DNA from: an archaeon
GTDB taxonomy: Archaea > Thermoproteota > Nitrososphaeria > Nitrososphaerales > UBA183
Direction of reading: 5' to 3'
Assembly: GCA_021788415.1 (NCBI GenBank)
Contig: JAJYKR010000003.1
Coordinates: 62,001-126,000 of the forward strand
Length of the DNA stretch: 64,000 bases
Part shown: positions 16,221 through 25,202 of the stretch, piece after piece
Numbering within the stretch: position 1 is the stretch's first letter
How the letters are laid out: each line of letters begins with the position of its first letter
The notes under the pieces: generated by a model
The model's database searches: none
Seen by the model: only the letters and a program-made list of their open reading frames with translations
Told to the model about the DNA's origin: nothing
Made by a program: the position numbers and the translations under genes

Positions 16221-17390
16221 TCAGCGGTAGGACCTGATGATCTCGGCCGACCTCTCCACCCCGTTGTAACGCTTCGACACTTCTGCCACGGCCTGAGCCC
16301 TCCTTCCGTACCCCGCGTCTCCGAGGCACTCGCGCACGGCCTGAGAGAGGCTCCCCGCCGTGAGCTTCTCCGACCTGATCCCCTTGCCGAGACCGAGCTT
16401 CGCGAACTTCTCTCCGTTGCCTATCTGCTCCGGGTGGTTGTAGATGGGGACCAGGACAGCCGGCTTCCCTCCGTCGATGCACTGCCCTATGGTGCTGTGC
16501 CCGGCCCTGGCGACGACCAGGTCCGCCAGCTCGAAGAGCTCGTCCTTCACAGGGCACCACTCGAAGACCCATGCACCGCTGGCGAGCCTCTTCGGGGCCG
16601 TGGACCCCCCGGAGCGCCCCAGAGAGACGACCAGGTCGAAGTCGCGGGTCAGCCCAGGCGCCGCCTGCATGATGGTCTCAGAGAACCTCTTCTTCGTGAC
16701 CTCCGGGCCGCTTATCTGGCAGAACACGAGCGGCTTCCGGCCTGCGTCGACCATCCCTCTCGCCTTCGCCAGGTCCTGTCCCTCCACCCTCTTCCGTGGG
16801 GCCGTGAACCCCACGAACTCGACGACCCCTGACATGTCCGAGCCCAGCAGGTTGGTCTCGGCTATGGTGTACGGCGGGGGGAGGTCGGTCATGAGCACCC
16901 GGTCGCTCAGGGACCAGAGTTTTCCGAGGACATCTCCCGCTATGCGCTCAAGGAACCTCCCGGTCCTGCTTCTAAACCTCGGAGGAAAAGAGATGACGAA
17001 CTGGTTCAGCATGGTCACCACGGGGTACGACAGCCCCCTGGCTGCGAGGATGGGGGAGAGCCGGGAGTCGGAGACGACGACGCTGGGGTCGAACTTCCCG
17101 ATGCTCCGCCGCTCGAAGGCGAGCTGGCTCAGGAAGGCGGAGAAAGTGAACGGGAGCCGGGGGAGGACGTCCCAGGATGAGAACCCTTCTTTGTCCCACT
17201 CGACGTCCAGCGGGGGGGCAGCCAGGGCGCGCGCCCCTCCTGCTCCCCTCGACCTGACATGGTCCAGGCCCTGGCCCGATGTCGAGAACAGGCACTGGTG
17301 CCCGTCGAGCCTGCCGGCGATGTCGAGGGTCCTGGTGATGTGCCCCAGCCCAGACCCGAAGACTGCAAAGTAGACCCTCCCCGAACCCAT
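16221..17390 (-). CDS. MurG/GT28-like glycosyltransferase
   Basis: The protein has 389 residues. The N-terminal GSGLGHITRTLDIAGRL is the acceptor-domain glycine loop of GT-B enzymes, and the C-terminal VVARAGHSTIGQCIDGGKP followed by NHPEQIGNGEK is the nucleotide-sugar site of the GT28 family. Acceptor and sugar are unknown. The open frame begins at 17486, but ATG 17390 with GGGGAG before it and a T/A element near 17441-17450 gives the proper N-terminus. A distant relative lies at 40232-41290. Confidence 0.82.
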   Translation of the reverse strand: MGSGRVYFAVFGSGLGHITRTLDIAGRLDGHQCLFSTSGQGLDHVRSRGAGGARALAAPPLDVEWDKEGFSSWDVLPRLPFTFSAFLSQLAFERRSIGKFDPSVVVSDSRLSPILAARGLSYPVVTMLNQFVISFPPRFRSRTGRFLERIAGDVLGKLWSLSDRVLMTDLPPPYTIAETNLLGSDMSGVVEFVGFTAPRKRVEGQDLAKARGMVDAGRKPLVFCQISGPEVTKKRFSETIMQAAPGLTRDFDLVVSLGRSGGSTAPKRLASGAWVFEWCPVKDELFELADLVVARAGHSTIGQCIDGGKPAVLVPIYNHPEQIGNGEKFAKLGLGKGIRSEKLTAGSLSQAVRECLGDAGYGRRAQAVAEVSKRYNGVERSAEIIRSYR

Positions 17391-17517
17391 TGTTCTCCCC
17401 AGATGAACTCCTCTCAGGAACGGGCAGGCCGGCCGGGGGACTCTTTTAGTCTCTTGGGCCGGGTTCCTGGGTCCTCCTCCCTGCATGCGGCTGTCAAGCG
17501 GCGTTGACCTCGAAACT

Positions 17518-17525
17518 GATAAAAC
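17518..17525 (+). promoter_or_regulatory. TATA box and SD of the GT2 gene
   Basis: GATAAAAC (17518-17525) predicts a start near 17548. GGAGGTG at 17552-17558 is a strong ribosome-binding site 7 bases before GTG 17566, and so decides that start. Confidence 0.45.
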
Positions 17526-17565
17526 GACCCGCTCTCATGGGGGACCCATCCGGAGGTGTGAACCA

Positions 17566-19167
17566 GTGGTCGTCCAGATCTGGCTTCTTCTCGAGGTGAT
17601 CACGCTGGCCATAGGGGCGCCTGTGCTCGCCCTGGAGTACTACTGGGTGGTGCTCCTGGCGATGTCCATGAAGTACCCCCGCAACCTTGCCAAGGAGAAG
17701 CCCGAGCTCGCCCGCTACCCCCTGGTCTCGGTCCTGATCGCCACCTACAACGAGAAGTTCGTCATCCAGCGCTCCCTCGAGGCCATAAGGAACCTGAGCT
17801 ATCCCAAGGACAGGATCCAGGTGGTCGTGGCCGACGACTCGAACGACCAGACCGTGTCGATAATCGACGAGAAGGTGAAGGACCTGGCCGCTGCAGGCAT
17901 CAGGGCAGTGGTGTCCCGGCGCCCCTCCAGGGAATATTTCAAGTGCGGCGCCCTCAACCAGGCCATGAAGCACGTGGACGGGGAATATGTCCTCCTCCTC
18001 GACGCCGACTCGATAGTCTCCCCAGACGTACTTTCAAAGGGGATCGACGCCATAGAGTCGCACCCCCGCGCCGCGTTCGTGTCCTACCGATACGGGCATT
18101 ACAACAGAGACTACAACATGGTGACGAAGCTCTTCGCGCTCTCCCAGGACATAGGAGACACGCTCTCAAAGATGGGGGCCTACAACATCGACGCTCCCTT
18201 TTCTGCCCAAGGGGGACAGACCCTGGTCAGGACCAAGGACCTGAGAGAGGTCGGGATGTGGTCCAGCCAGAGGATAGCGGACGACACAGACATCTCGATC
18301 AAGATGTACCTGGCCGGGAAGAGGGGCATCTACCTGAGCAACGTGAAGATCATGAGCGAGGACCCGTCCACCCTGGAGGCCTGGAAGAAGCAGGTCGGCC
18401 GCACGTCCCAGGGGTGGTGGAGGTGCATCGCGAACTACTGGAGGGCGATCCTCACGGCCCCCAACATCTCGGCGAGGAAGAAGGCGGGGCTGCTCCTGAT
18501 GCTGATGGCCCCCTTCTCGAGCCTCAGCTGGATCGTAGTCACCTTCCTGTCGACGTTCACGGTAGTCTTCAACTTCATCCCGCCTGCCTATTCCATCTTC
18601 AGCAGCCCCGTCTACATGGCAGTGGTGGCGGTCCCCTTCGCAATCTCCATGGCATCCGGCGCCTGGGCCCTCAAGGTCCAGGGCCTCATGACCGCACGGA
18701 ACGTGATTCTGATCCCCATGCTAGGCTACGCATCGGGGGGGATGCTTGTCCTCGGCTCCATCGGCTTCTTCTATGGGGTCTTCGACAGGATGGGATTCTT
18801 CCTTTACAGGACCCCGAAGTCGGGCGAGGTGAAGGAGATGACCAAGACGTCGTACTTTCAGCACCTTACCAACGACAGGAACTCCCTGGTGGAACTGGTC
18901 CTAGGGGGGGCGGGGATCCTCCTGGCTTGGTTCGTCTTCATCCACGGCGTCTGGTTCCTGGCCATCTCCATGTTCGGGTTCGGCCTCTTCACCCTGAAGT
19001 CTATGAACCTGTCGAGGCACATCCCTTCGAGGCTGAAGAGGGTGAGCATCCAAGCCGACGGCGCAGGCGCCCTGAACGCGGTCCGGACCCAGACCCTTTC
19101 GGCCGCGGCCACGGGGGTGGCGATGATGACGGCTTCCAACGCGGCCCACCGCAGGGTAATGTTCTGA
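17566..19167 (+). CDS. Membrane GT2 glycosyltransferase (cellulose-synthase-like)
   Basis: The 533-residue protein has an N-terminal membrane helix, a GT-A domain (VSVLIATYNE, ADDSND, LLDADS with the DxD motif, ADDTD), the acceptor-site QxxRW-like segment QVGRTSQGWWR, and four or five membrane helices after it. This is the layout of processive polysaccharide synthases. It probably makes or extends an extracellular glycan; the sugar is unknown. An ATG at 17485 is in frame but precedes the promoter. It is divergent from the GT28-type gene. Confidence 0.87.
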   Translation: MVVQIWLLLEVITLAIGAPVLALEYYWVVLLAMSMKYPRNLAKEKPELARYPLVSVLIATYNEKFVIQRSLEAIRNLSYPKDRIQVVVADDSNDQTVSIIDEKVKDLAAAGIRAVVSRRPSREYFKCGALNQAMKHVDGEYVLLLDADSIVSPDVLSKGIDAIESHPRAAFVSYRYGHYNRDYNMVTKLFALSQDIGDTLSKMGAYNIDAPFSAQGGQTLVRTKDLREVGMWSSQRIADDTDISIKMYLAGKRGIYLSNVKIMSEDPSTLEAWKKQVGRTSQGWWRCIANYWRAILTAPNISARKKAGLLLMLMAPFSSLSWIVVTFLSTFTVVFNFIPPAYSIFSSPVYMAVVAVPFAISMASGAWALKVQGLMTARNVILIPMLGYASGGMLVLGSIGFFYGVFDRMGFFLYRTPKSGEVKEMTKTSYFQHLTNDRNSLVELVLGGAGILLAWFVFIHGVWFLAISMFGFGLFTLKSMNLSRHIPSRLKRVSIQADGAGALNAVRTQTLSAAATGVAMMTASNAAHRRVMF

Positions 19168-19176
19168 CCAGGAACG

Positions 19177-19746
19177 CTACCTGAGCGCGCCCAGGGCCCT
19201 GTAGGTCCGTTCCAGGAACGTGTAGAGCGCCACCAGGAGAACCAGCACGACCCCCCACCCAAGAAAGCCTACGAACGAAGAAATGGCGACTATCAGGAGC
19301 CTCTCGCTCCTCTCCCCGATCCCCACCCCCGACAGGGCCACCCCCAGGGCGTCCCCCTTCGCCCTGGTGTAGCTCACCAGGAGGCTGAACGAAAGCGCCA
19401 GCAGGACCAGCGTGGGTGTGGAGTACCCTCCGACGAGTATCCCGCCGAAGAGCGCGACCTCCGCGACCCTGTCCAGGGTCGAGTCTAGGAACGCCCCAGC
19501 CTTCGACGTCTTCCCCGTTACCCTTGCCACGGCCCCATCAACGACGTCGAACCAGCCAGCTACGAGGATCAGCGCACCGCCCAGGAGCTCGCCGCCGTAC
19601 CCCGACGTGGAGTATGACGCGGCGGCCAGGAAGGAGACCGCAAGGCCGACTGCGGTCCACACCGTAGGGGACTTCTCGATCCGGGCGAACACCCTCCCCA
19701 CGGAGCCCAGGAAAGACTGGAGCCTGGTCCTCAGCCTGTCCAGCAC
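19177..19746 (-). CDS. CDP-alcohol phosphatidyltransferase family protein
   Basis: The 189-residue membrane protein has about five helices and the full family motif: DVVDGAVAR, then G and two Asp in AGAFLDSTLDR (D-x2-D-G-x2-A-R-x8-G-x3-D-x3-D). In archaea such enzymes attach a polar headgroup (myo-inositol phosphate, serine or glycerol phosphate) to CDP-archaeol; which one is not clear. GTG start, with TTATAAAA at 19767-19774 about 27 bases upstream. It is convergent with the GT2 gene, 9 bases apart. Confidence 0.87.
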   Translation of the reverse strand: MLDRLRTRLQSFLGSVGRVFARIEKSPTVWTAVGLAVSFLAAASYSTSGYGGELLGGALILVAGWFDVVDGAVARVTGKTSKAGAFLDSTLDRVAEVALFGGILVGGYSTPTLVLLALSFSLLVSYTRAKGDALGVALSGVGIGERSERLLIVAISSFVGFLGWGVVLVLLVALYTFLERTYRALGALR

Positions 19747-19766
19747 GACTGCCCCTCCCCGGCCGT

Positions 19767-19774
19767 TTTTATAA
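19767..19774 (-). promoter_or_regulatory. TATA box of the CDP-alcohol transferase gene
   Basis: TTATAAAA on the minus strand, 27 bases before the GTG start, predicts a leaderless transcript. Confidence 0.45.
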
Positions 19775-20085
19775 CGGGTTCCCGGTCGCGGAATCAGAGG
19801 GCTCTCACTGGCCTCCGCGGAGGGACTGGGTCGCTGGCATCACCGTCTTGCGGAGGGAGACGCGTCCTTCTCGATGCCCTCTGCAGCGACTAGTCCGAAG
19901 CGACAGGAGAGCCCGTATGGAGCTCTGGTCGCCCTCCCCAGCATCAGCCTTGTGGAGAAGACGATGGGCTCCGGTTCTGGCGGCTGGGCGTCCCTGCACA
20001 AGATCCAGACCGGCAAGACCCGGAGTTATCTGGGGACGTACAGATGGGGCACGGGCCTACCACAGACGCACCGCCGACGAGCCTG
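19775..20085. other. Spacer with a possible gene remnant
   Basis: No convincing gene lies here. A 71-codon plus-strand frame (19874-20089) contains the segment HKIQTGKTRSYLGTY, which recalls the QTGxxxxY end of NuoL-type complex I subunits. Most of the frame has no recognisable features. It may be a decayed fragment. Confidence 0.3.
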
Positions 20086-21765
20086 CTAGCCGAACTTGTA
20101 CCTGACCCCGTGCCCGTCCCTCTCGTGGCCGAAGGTCACCATCTCCGGAGGACCTATCGCCCCGCAGGTCCCGCATTCGACGCAGGGGACGTGGTCGAAC
20201 CTGAGCTGAGCTGAGGCGACGTCCTCCAGTGTCTGGGCGAGCGCCTTCCTCCCGTCCTCCCCCTTGCCCTGGGCGAGGTTGTGCAGATAGAGGTCCTTGA
20301 AGGAGGCGAAGACCCCCTTCGGAGTGAATAGGGTGTAGCAGTTCGTAGGGCAGGCCGGGACCCAGGGCTTGGAAAGCGACTTGGACGCCAGCGAGGCGTC
20401 GACCCTGATGTGGGAGTACCCCTCGTCCTCGTCGAAGTCGAGAAGGCCAGTCCCCTCCTGCACCCTGGACGTGGCGTCCTTCATGGTGGGGGGGTTCGGC
20501 GAAGGCTCGAAGTTGTAGACGCTGGAGGCGAGCCCCGTGGAGAACATCAGCCTGGGGAGGGTGTGATAGGTGAACGAGCTTTCGGAGATGAAGCTGTCCC
20601 TCCCCGAGCGGTTCACGTCTTCGTAGATGGGGAGGAGGAGGTCCTTGTATCTGGAGAGGTTCTTCCCCCTGAATGACCCTGACGACGAGGCCGAAAGGTA
20701 GGCAGAGGCCGCCATCATCCCAGACGTCACCGCCCTGCGCATGCCGTCGATCATGGGGCCGATCTTGACGAAGCTCCCGAGGGCGTCCCCGGTGGCGAGA
20801 TACCCGTCAGAGTAAGGGCGCTTCAGCATGGCCCTGTGCCCCTTGGGGATGTTGTGGGCAGAGTACTCCAGGGGCTGGGCCCCGTCCAGCAGCTCGGCCA
20901 CCATCGGGTGCTGCTCGAAGCCGTCCTGGACATCCAGGAGCTTCCCCACCTGGTCGAAACGCTCAGTGGTCTGCCTGATCAGCGAGTCGAGCGAGACCAC
21001 CAGCCCGACCGACAGGGTCTCCCTGTTCGTGTAGACGAAGGCCCCCCCTCCAATCTCGTGCATGAACTCCCCTAGGAAGAAGATCGCCCTCCCTTCCCCC
21101 GGCTTCACCCTGAAGCGCTTCTCGATTGTCCCCGGGTCGAGCCGGTACACCCGCTTTATCCCGTGATAGAGCTGGCGAGGGGTCAGCCGCTCCCGGAGCC
21201 CTGCCTCCTCCACGAGCCTGGAGGTGACCCCCGAGGCGTCTATGACGAGCCTGGCCCTCAGCTCCTCTTTCGTCGTCCTCACCCCGACCACGGCTTCGCC
21301 ATCCTTGAGCAGCCCTTCGACCGTCGTCTCTGTGGCGAGCATGGCTCCTGCCTGCACCGCCAGGCCTGCGAACCACCTGTCGAAGGGGCGTCGCAGTACC
21401 GAGTAGTCGTGGCCCGTCTCGAACCCCATGGGGAAGAGGCCCAGCTTGGCAGGGAGCGAGCCCTTCGAGAGCCTGTAGTACCTGCTCGTCCCGTGATCGT
21501 TGTCAGGCTCCCCCAGGACCACTACCTCGTGGGCGACCATCCGCCTTTCCAGGGGCGCGGTGGACTCGAAGTCGGGGACCAGGCTGATGAGCCCCCACTG
21601 GCCGGGGAAGTCCCCGTAGATCACCCCTCCGGTCATGCTTCTCTCCCCGGGGATCCGGGCCTTCTCCAGCATCAGGACGTTCACCCCCTTCCTCGCCAGC
21701 ACGAGCGAAGCGGCGGCCCCGGCGGGCCCGGCCCCGACGACTATGACGTCGTACTCAGGCTGCAC
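20086..21765 (-). CDS. Electron-transfer flavoprotein:quinone oxidoreductase, FixC-FixX fusion
   Basis: The 559-residue flavoprotein has an N-terminal FAD site VIVVGAGPAGAAASLVLA and the later GYLATGDALGSF. The C-terminal ~80 residues are a ferredoxin-like part with CPTNCYTLF and CVECGTCGAIGPPE, which matches FixX. It should take electrons from ETF to the membrane quinone. It is therefore a fused form of the bacterial FixC plus FixX pair, close to mitochondrial ETF-QO in layout. Its start overlaps the end of the EtfA gene by 11 bases, and it is the last gene of the EtfB-EtfA-ETF-QO operon. Confidence 0.9.
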   Translation of the reverse strand: MQPEYDVIVVGAGPAGAAASLVLARKGVNVLMLEKARIPGERSMTGGVIYGDFPGQWGLISLVPDFESTAPLERRMVAHEVVVLGEPDNDHGTSRYYRLSKGSLPAKLGLFPMGFETGHDYSVLRRPFDRWFAGLAVQAGAMLATETTVEGLLKDGEAVVGVRTTKEELRARLVIDASGVTSRLVEEAGLRERLTPRQLYHGIKRVYRLDPGTIEKRFRVKPGEGRAIFFLGEFMHEIGGGAFVYTNRETLSVGLVVSLDSLIRQTTERFDQVGKLLDVQDGFEQHPMVAELLDGAQPLEYSAHNIPKGHRAMLKRPYSDGYLATGDALGSFVKIGPMIDGMRRAVTSGMMAASAYLSASSSGSFRGKNLSRYKDLLLPIYEDVNRSGRDSFISESSFTYHTLPRLMFSTGLASSVYNFEPSPNPPTMKDATSRVQEGTGLLDFDEDEGYSHIRVDASLASKSLSKPWVPACPTNCYTLFTPKGVFASFKDLYLHNLAQGKGEDGRKALAQTLEDVASAQLRFDHVPCVECGTCGAIGPPEMVTFGHERDGHGVRYKFG

Positions 21766-22840
21766 CTGTTTCCCCTCCGAGAGCCTCGGTCAGCCTGGGG
21801 AGCTCCTCGTAGAGGTCCCCGACGATGGGATAGTGGGCGATCTTGAAGATCGGCGCCTGGGGGTCGGTGTTTATCGCCACTATCTTGGCGGAGTTCTGCA
21901 TCCCCACCCTGTGCTGCAGCGCGCCGCTTATGCCGGCGGCGATGTACACCTTCGGCTTCACTGTCGACCCCGTCTGCCCCACCTGGTTCCCCTTTCCTAT
22001 GATCCCGGCCAGCTCCTTGATCTCTGCGTAGATGAGGGCCCTGGTCGCCCCTATCTCGGTCTTGAGGTGGTGGCGCCCCTCGAGCACCGCCTTCAGCTCC
22101 TGGGCGCGTCCGTACGCTTCCCTGGGGTCTCTCGGCGCCCCTGATTTGTCCTTGAGGATCCCCAGGCCGAGGCTGATCACCACGTCGGCGCCGGCCAGGT
22201 CGGGGACGGGCGGAGGGAGCTCGACGACCTCGGTGACCCTGGCCGGGTACCCCCTGGGGGTGAAGTCGACCTTCTCGACCTTCCCCTTCCGCGTCGGGTC
22301 CGGGGCGAGAGGAGAGAAGCTCCCAGCCCTCACCGTGGCCATCTGGGGCCTGTGCTTCGGCGTGTATATCCTCGCGAGCCGGGTCCCGAAGTCGGGCCTC
22401 ACCTGGATGAGGAGGTCCTTGAACTGGCCCAGGGCAGGGTTGTTGTAGTCCTCCACCGCCAGCTGGACGTTGTCCGTCGCCAGCCCTGTGGGGACCCTGT
22501 AGGCGACCCGTCCGGCTATGTCCTTCCCCACTTCGTTCGAGGTGAACAGGAAGGCGTAGGGCCTCCGCTCCTTGACCAGGGAGTAGACCGCGTCGACGTA
22601 TGCCAGGTTGAAGTACTTCTCCAGGGCCGGAGAGTCGACGAGGATGACCGAGTCGGCGCCGTACTGGATCGCCTTGGCAGCCAGGGGCCCGAGCCCGCTC
22701 CCGACCAGGATTCCCACGTTCTGCTGCCCCAGCTTGTCCGCCACCCAGCGCCCTGCGGCCAGGAGCTCCAGGGACGCGGGCATGATGTCCCCTTTGCTCT
22801 GCTGGAGGTACACCCAGACCCCCGTATGATCGTCGGTCAA
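21755..22840 (-). CDS. etfA: Electron-transfer flavoprotein alpha subunit
   Basis: The 361-residue protein has the ETF alpha domain with the C-terminal FAD site: VGQTGSTVKPKVYIAAGISGALQH, then MQNSAKIVAINTDPQAPIF. The middle contains an unusually long basic segment (about residues 160-215) between the two halves. Together with EtfB it carries electrons from acyl-CoA or other dehydrogenases to ETF-QO. It overlaps the EtfB stop by 4 bases (ATGA). Confidence 0.9.
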   Translation of the reverse strand: MTDDHTGVWVYLQQSKGDIMPASLELLAAGRWVADKLGQQNVGILVGSGLGPLAAKAIQYGADSVILVDSPALEKYFNLAYVDAVYSLVKERRPYAFLFTSNEVGKDIAGRVAYRVPTGLATDNVQLAVEDYNNPALGQFKDLLIQVRPDFGTRLARIYTPKHRPQMATVRAGSFSPLAPDPTRKGKVEKVDFTPRGYPARVTEVVELPPPVPDLAGADVVISLGLGILKDKSGAPRDPREAYGRAQELKAVLEGRHHLKTEIGATRALIYAEIKELAGIIGKGNQVGQTGSTVKPKVYIAAGISGALQHRVGMQNSAKIVAINTDPQAPIFKIAHYPIVGDLYEELPRLTEALGGETGAA

Positions 22841-24015
22841 AGGATGAGCTCTCCTGCGAGCATGCCGTAGTCGAACACCCCAACCTTCCCCTGAGACCTG
22901 AGGGTCGCGACCAGCCCCTCAGGGAAGGAGCCTGCCAGGTCTCCGGACGCGAAGGGCCCGTACTTCTTCCCCTCGAAGTCGACCTGCTCGCAGGCCTTCG
23001 CGAAGACCAGGGTGCTCCCGACCGCCTTCTGCACCGGGGGCTTCCCCACGTCGATGCCTGTCCCGACTATGGTCGGGGAGCCGAGCAGGCCGAGCCTCTT
23101 CGGGTCGGCCCCGAGGTCGTCAGCGGTCCACTTGAACGCCTGGAACAGCTTCCCTCTGTACGAGTTCGCACGCGCCGCGAACTGCCCCGCGGCCGAGGGC
23201 GTCCTGGGGCGGTATTCGGTGGAGACGGTGACGAGGGCGGGGAGCTCCATCTCGACCTTCTGAGAAAGGTACCCGATCATCCTCTGGGCCGTCAGGGTCT
23301 TGCCGCCGGAGTCGACCTCGAAATCCTCGACGTAGGTCGCGTGGGGGACGGTCTTCTGCATCAGCTCCGAGACCCCTTCTGCCACCTGGGGGCCGACGCT
23401 CCCGGTCTCGCCGTCGGTAGTCTTTATCCCTGCCACTACCACGAACCTGGAGACCTTCTCCTTCTCCTCCTCCAACTCGCTCAGGGCGGTCCCGGTCGTC
23501 ACCTTCCCTTCCAGGAACCTACCCACGACGCTCTCCTTCACCGACGGGAGCTCGCTGTAGATGCTGTTGGGGATGAGGTTCTCGCGGTAGAGCTCGGCCG
23601 CCTTCGCCTTCACCGCTTCGGAGTACCCGGACTTCTTGATCGCATCTGCCACCTCCTCGATTGGTCTCAGGTGCCTTTCGACCACCTTCTTCACCCCCAG
23701 AGCGACGGCGTAGGAAGTGGCGAGGGTATCCGAGCCAGCCATCTTCCTGTCGCTCAGGACGTACTCCTCGTCGATCCCCAGCACCTCCGAGTCGAAGAGT
23801 GGTTTCATGAGCGGGACCAGCTTGCCGTCGGGGCCCATGCTCAGCGCCACAGCCTTCCCCCCCAGGCTCCGCTTGATGTAATCGGCAGCCTCCACAGCCT
23901 TTGCGTCGTGGGGGTTGAGGACCAGGTCCATGGCTTCGCGGTTGAGGACGCCCCCGATCTGCACTGCCTGGGTGGTCCTGGCCGGGACTCCCTTCAATAG
24001 GACGATTACGAGCAA
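22837..24015 (-). CDS. etfB: Electron-transfer flavoprotein beta subunit with an inserted segment
   Basis: The 392-residue protein starts VIVLLKGVPA and has the family segments LNPHDAKAVEAA, SMGP, LSDRKMAGSDTLATSYA and, near residue 193, GIKTTDGETGSVGPQVAE. Usual EtfB is about 250-260 residues. The excess lies mostly between residues 114 and 192, a charged, helix-prone stretch not found in the standard fold, plus a longer C-terminus. TTG start 30 bases after a minus-strand TATA element. It is the first gene of the operon. Confidence 0.87.
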   Translation of the reverse strand: MLVIVLLKGVPARTTQAVQIGGVLNREAMDLVLNPHDAKAVEAADYIKRSLGGKAVALSMGPDGKLVPLMKPLFDSEVLGIDEEYVLSDRKMAGSDTLATSYAVALGVKKVVERHLRPIEEVADAIKKSGYSEAVKAKAAELYRENLIPNSIYSELPSVKESVVGRFLEGKVTTGTALSELEEEKEKVSRFVVVAGIKTTDGETGSVGPQVAEGVSELMQKTVPHATYVEDFEVDSGGKTLTAQRMIGYLSQKVEMELPALVTVSTEYRPRTPSAAGQFAARANSYRGKLFQAFKWTADDLGADPKRLGLLGSPTIVGTGIDVGKPPVQKAVGSTLVFAKACEQVDFEGKKYGPFASGDLAGSFPEGLVATLRSQGKVGVFDYGMLAGELIL

Positions 24016-24044
24016 AACGGCGAGGACCGCCCCGGACGACCGTT

Positions 24045-24052
24045 CTTTAATT
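24045..24052 (-). promoter_or_regulatory. TATA box of the ETF operon
   Basis: AATTAAAGA on the minus strand predicts a transcript start near 24021, just before TTG 24015. Confidence 0.45.
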
Positions 24053-24063
24053 CTTGCCGAACC

Positions 24064-24975
24064 CTACAGCTTCAGGGAGGATACGGCCTCTCTCAGGGTG
24101 TCAGCCCCTCTGTTGAACCAGTCCCTCTCCTTGTCGGAGAGCTTCAGCTCATAGATCTTCTCGATCCCTCCTCTCCCCAGCCTGAGGGGGACCCCGATGC
24201 ATATGCCGCTCACCCCGTACTCCCCCTCGAGGTAGGCGGACGCCGGGACGACCTCCTTGGTGTCCTGGATCACGGCCTTCGCCATGCGCGCGACCACCCT
24301 CCCGGGGGCGTAGACCGTCGCCCCCTTCTTGGCTATCACTTCCGCCGCCACCCTCCTGGTGTCGTCTATGGCCTGCTGGATCTGGGCCTCGTCGAGGAGG
24401 CTGGCGAGGGGGACTCCGCCGACATAGGTGTGCCCGGCCAGGGGCACCATGCTCTCCCCGTGCTCGCCTATGACGAGGGAGGTGATGGACCCTCGTGACA
24501 CCCCCAGCTTCTTGGCGAGGACGTACTTGTATCTCGAGTTGTCCAGCAGCCCCCCCTGACCCACGACTTTCTGCTTGGGGAACCCCGAGGTCTTGAGGGC
24601 GACGTAGGTCATGACGTCCATGGGGTTGGTCATCATCAGGAGGACAGCGTCGGTGGCGTGCTTCGCCACTTCCCTGGTGACCGGGGCGATGACCTCGGCG
24701 TTCTTGGCCAGCAGGTCCATCCTGGTCATCCCCTCCTTCCTTCCCATGCCTGCGGCGATCACCACGAGGTCTGCGCCCCCCAGGGCGGAGAAGTCCGTCG
24801 ACCCGGTCACATCCACGTCGACCCCCATGTCGGCCAGCTTGTGGCTTATGTCGAGCGCCTCCCCCTCTGCCAGTCCGGGGACGATGTCGACAAGGGCGAT
24901 GTCGTCGAGGCCCATGGAGGCTATCTCAAGGGCGGCGGCCGCGCCTATCTTCCCGGCCCCCGCGATCCCAATCAT
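24064..24975 (-). CDS. Malate dehydrogenase (LDH/MDH family), copy 1
   Basis: The 303-residue NAD(P)-dependent enzyme begins MIGIAGAGKIGAAAA. It has the substrate-loop MGRKEGMTRMDLL (two Arg, as in malate dehydrogenases), TNPMDVMTYVA and the catalytic histidine in IGEHGESMVP. The start is ATG 24975, which lies 27 bases after TTTATA (25003-25009); the longer frame to 25011 would begin before the promoter. A second, clearly different malate dehydrogenase is encoded head to head at 25203. Confidence 0.87.
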   Translation of the reverse strand: MIGIAGAGKIGAAAALEIASMGLDDIALVDIVPGLAEGEALDISHKLADMGVDVDVTGSTDFSALGGADLVVIAAGMGRKEGMTRMDLLAKNAEVIAPVTREVAKHATDAVLLMMTNPMDVMTYVALKTSGFPKQKVVGQGGLLDNSRYKYVLAKKLGVSRGSITSLVIGEHGESMVPLAGHTYVGGVPLASLLDEAQIQQAIDDTRRVAAEVIAKKGATVYAPGRVVARMAKAVIQDTKEVVPASAYLEGEYGVSGICIGVPLRLGRGGIEKIYELKLSDKERDWFNRGADTLREAVSSLKL

Positions 24976-25002
24976 CGCAGCCAGGCGGGCGGGGGGTGAG
25001 AG

Positions 25003-25009
25003 TATAAAC
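25003..25009 (-). promoter_or_regulatory. TATA box of malate dehydrogenase copy 1
   Basis: GTTTATA on the minus strand, about 27 bases before ATG 24975. Confidence 0.5.
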
Positions 25010-25171
25010 AAGTCGTTGCTCCCGCGGCGCTCCGGACCCCCAGGGGACTGTCGACGCGTCCCTTCGCGGGACCAGGGGCGGGTGCGGGCCGAACCCCCTG
25101 ATCCAGGGCCGCTTCACCCGACTGAGGCCCTGGCACGGGCAATTCTCAATAGTGAAAATGGAGCAAACTGC

Positions 25172-25179
25172 CTAAAAAA
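25172..25179 (+). promoter_or_regulatory. TATA box of malate dehydrogenase copy 2
   Basis: CTAAAAAA predicts a start at about 25202, giving a leaderless message that begins at ATG 25203. Confidence 0.5.
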
Positions 25180-25202
25180 GGGAGGAACCGGGGGCGTCCC
25201 AA

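Noticed and set aside
16221..19746. The epimerase-glycosyltransferase-CDP-alcohol genes as a single biosynthetic island of foreign origin
   Set aside because: Their codon use and GC match the surrounding genes and they lie on both strands with separate promoters.
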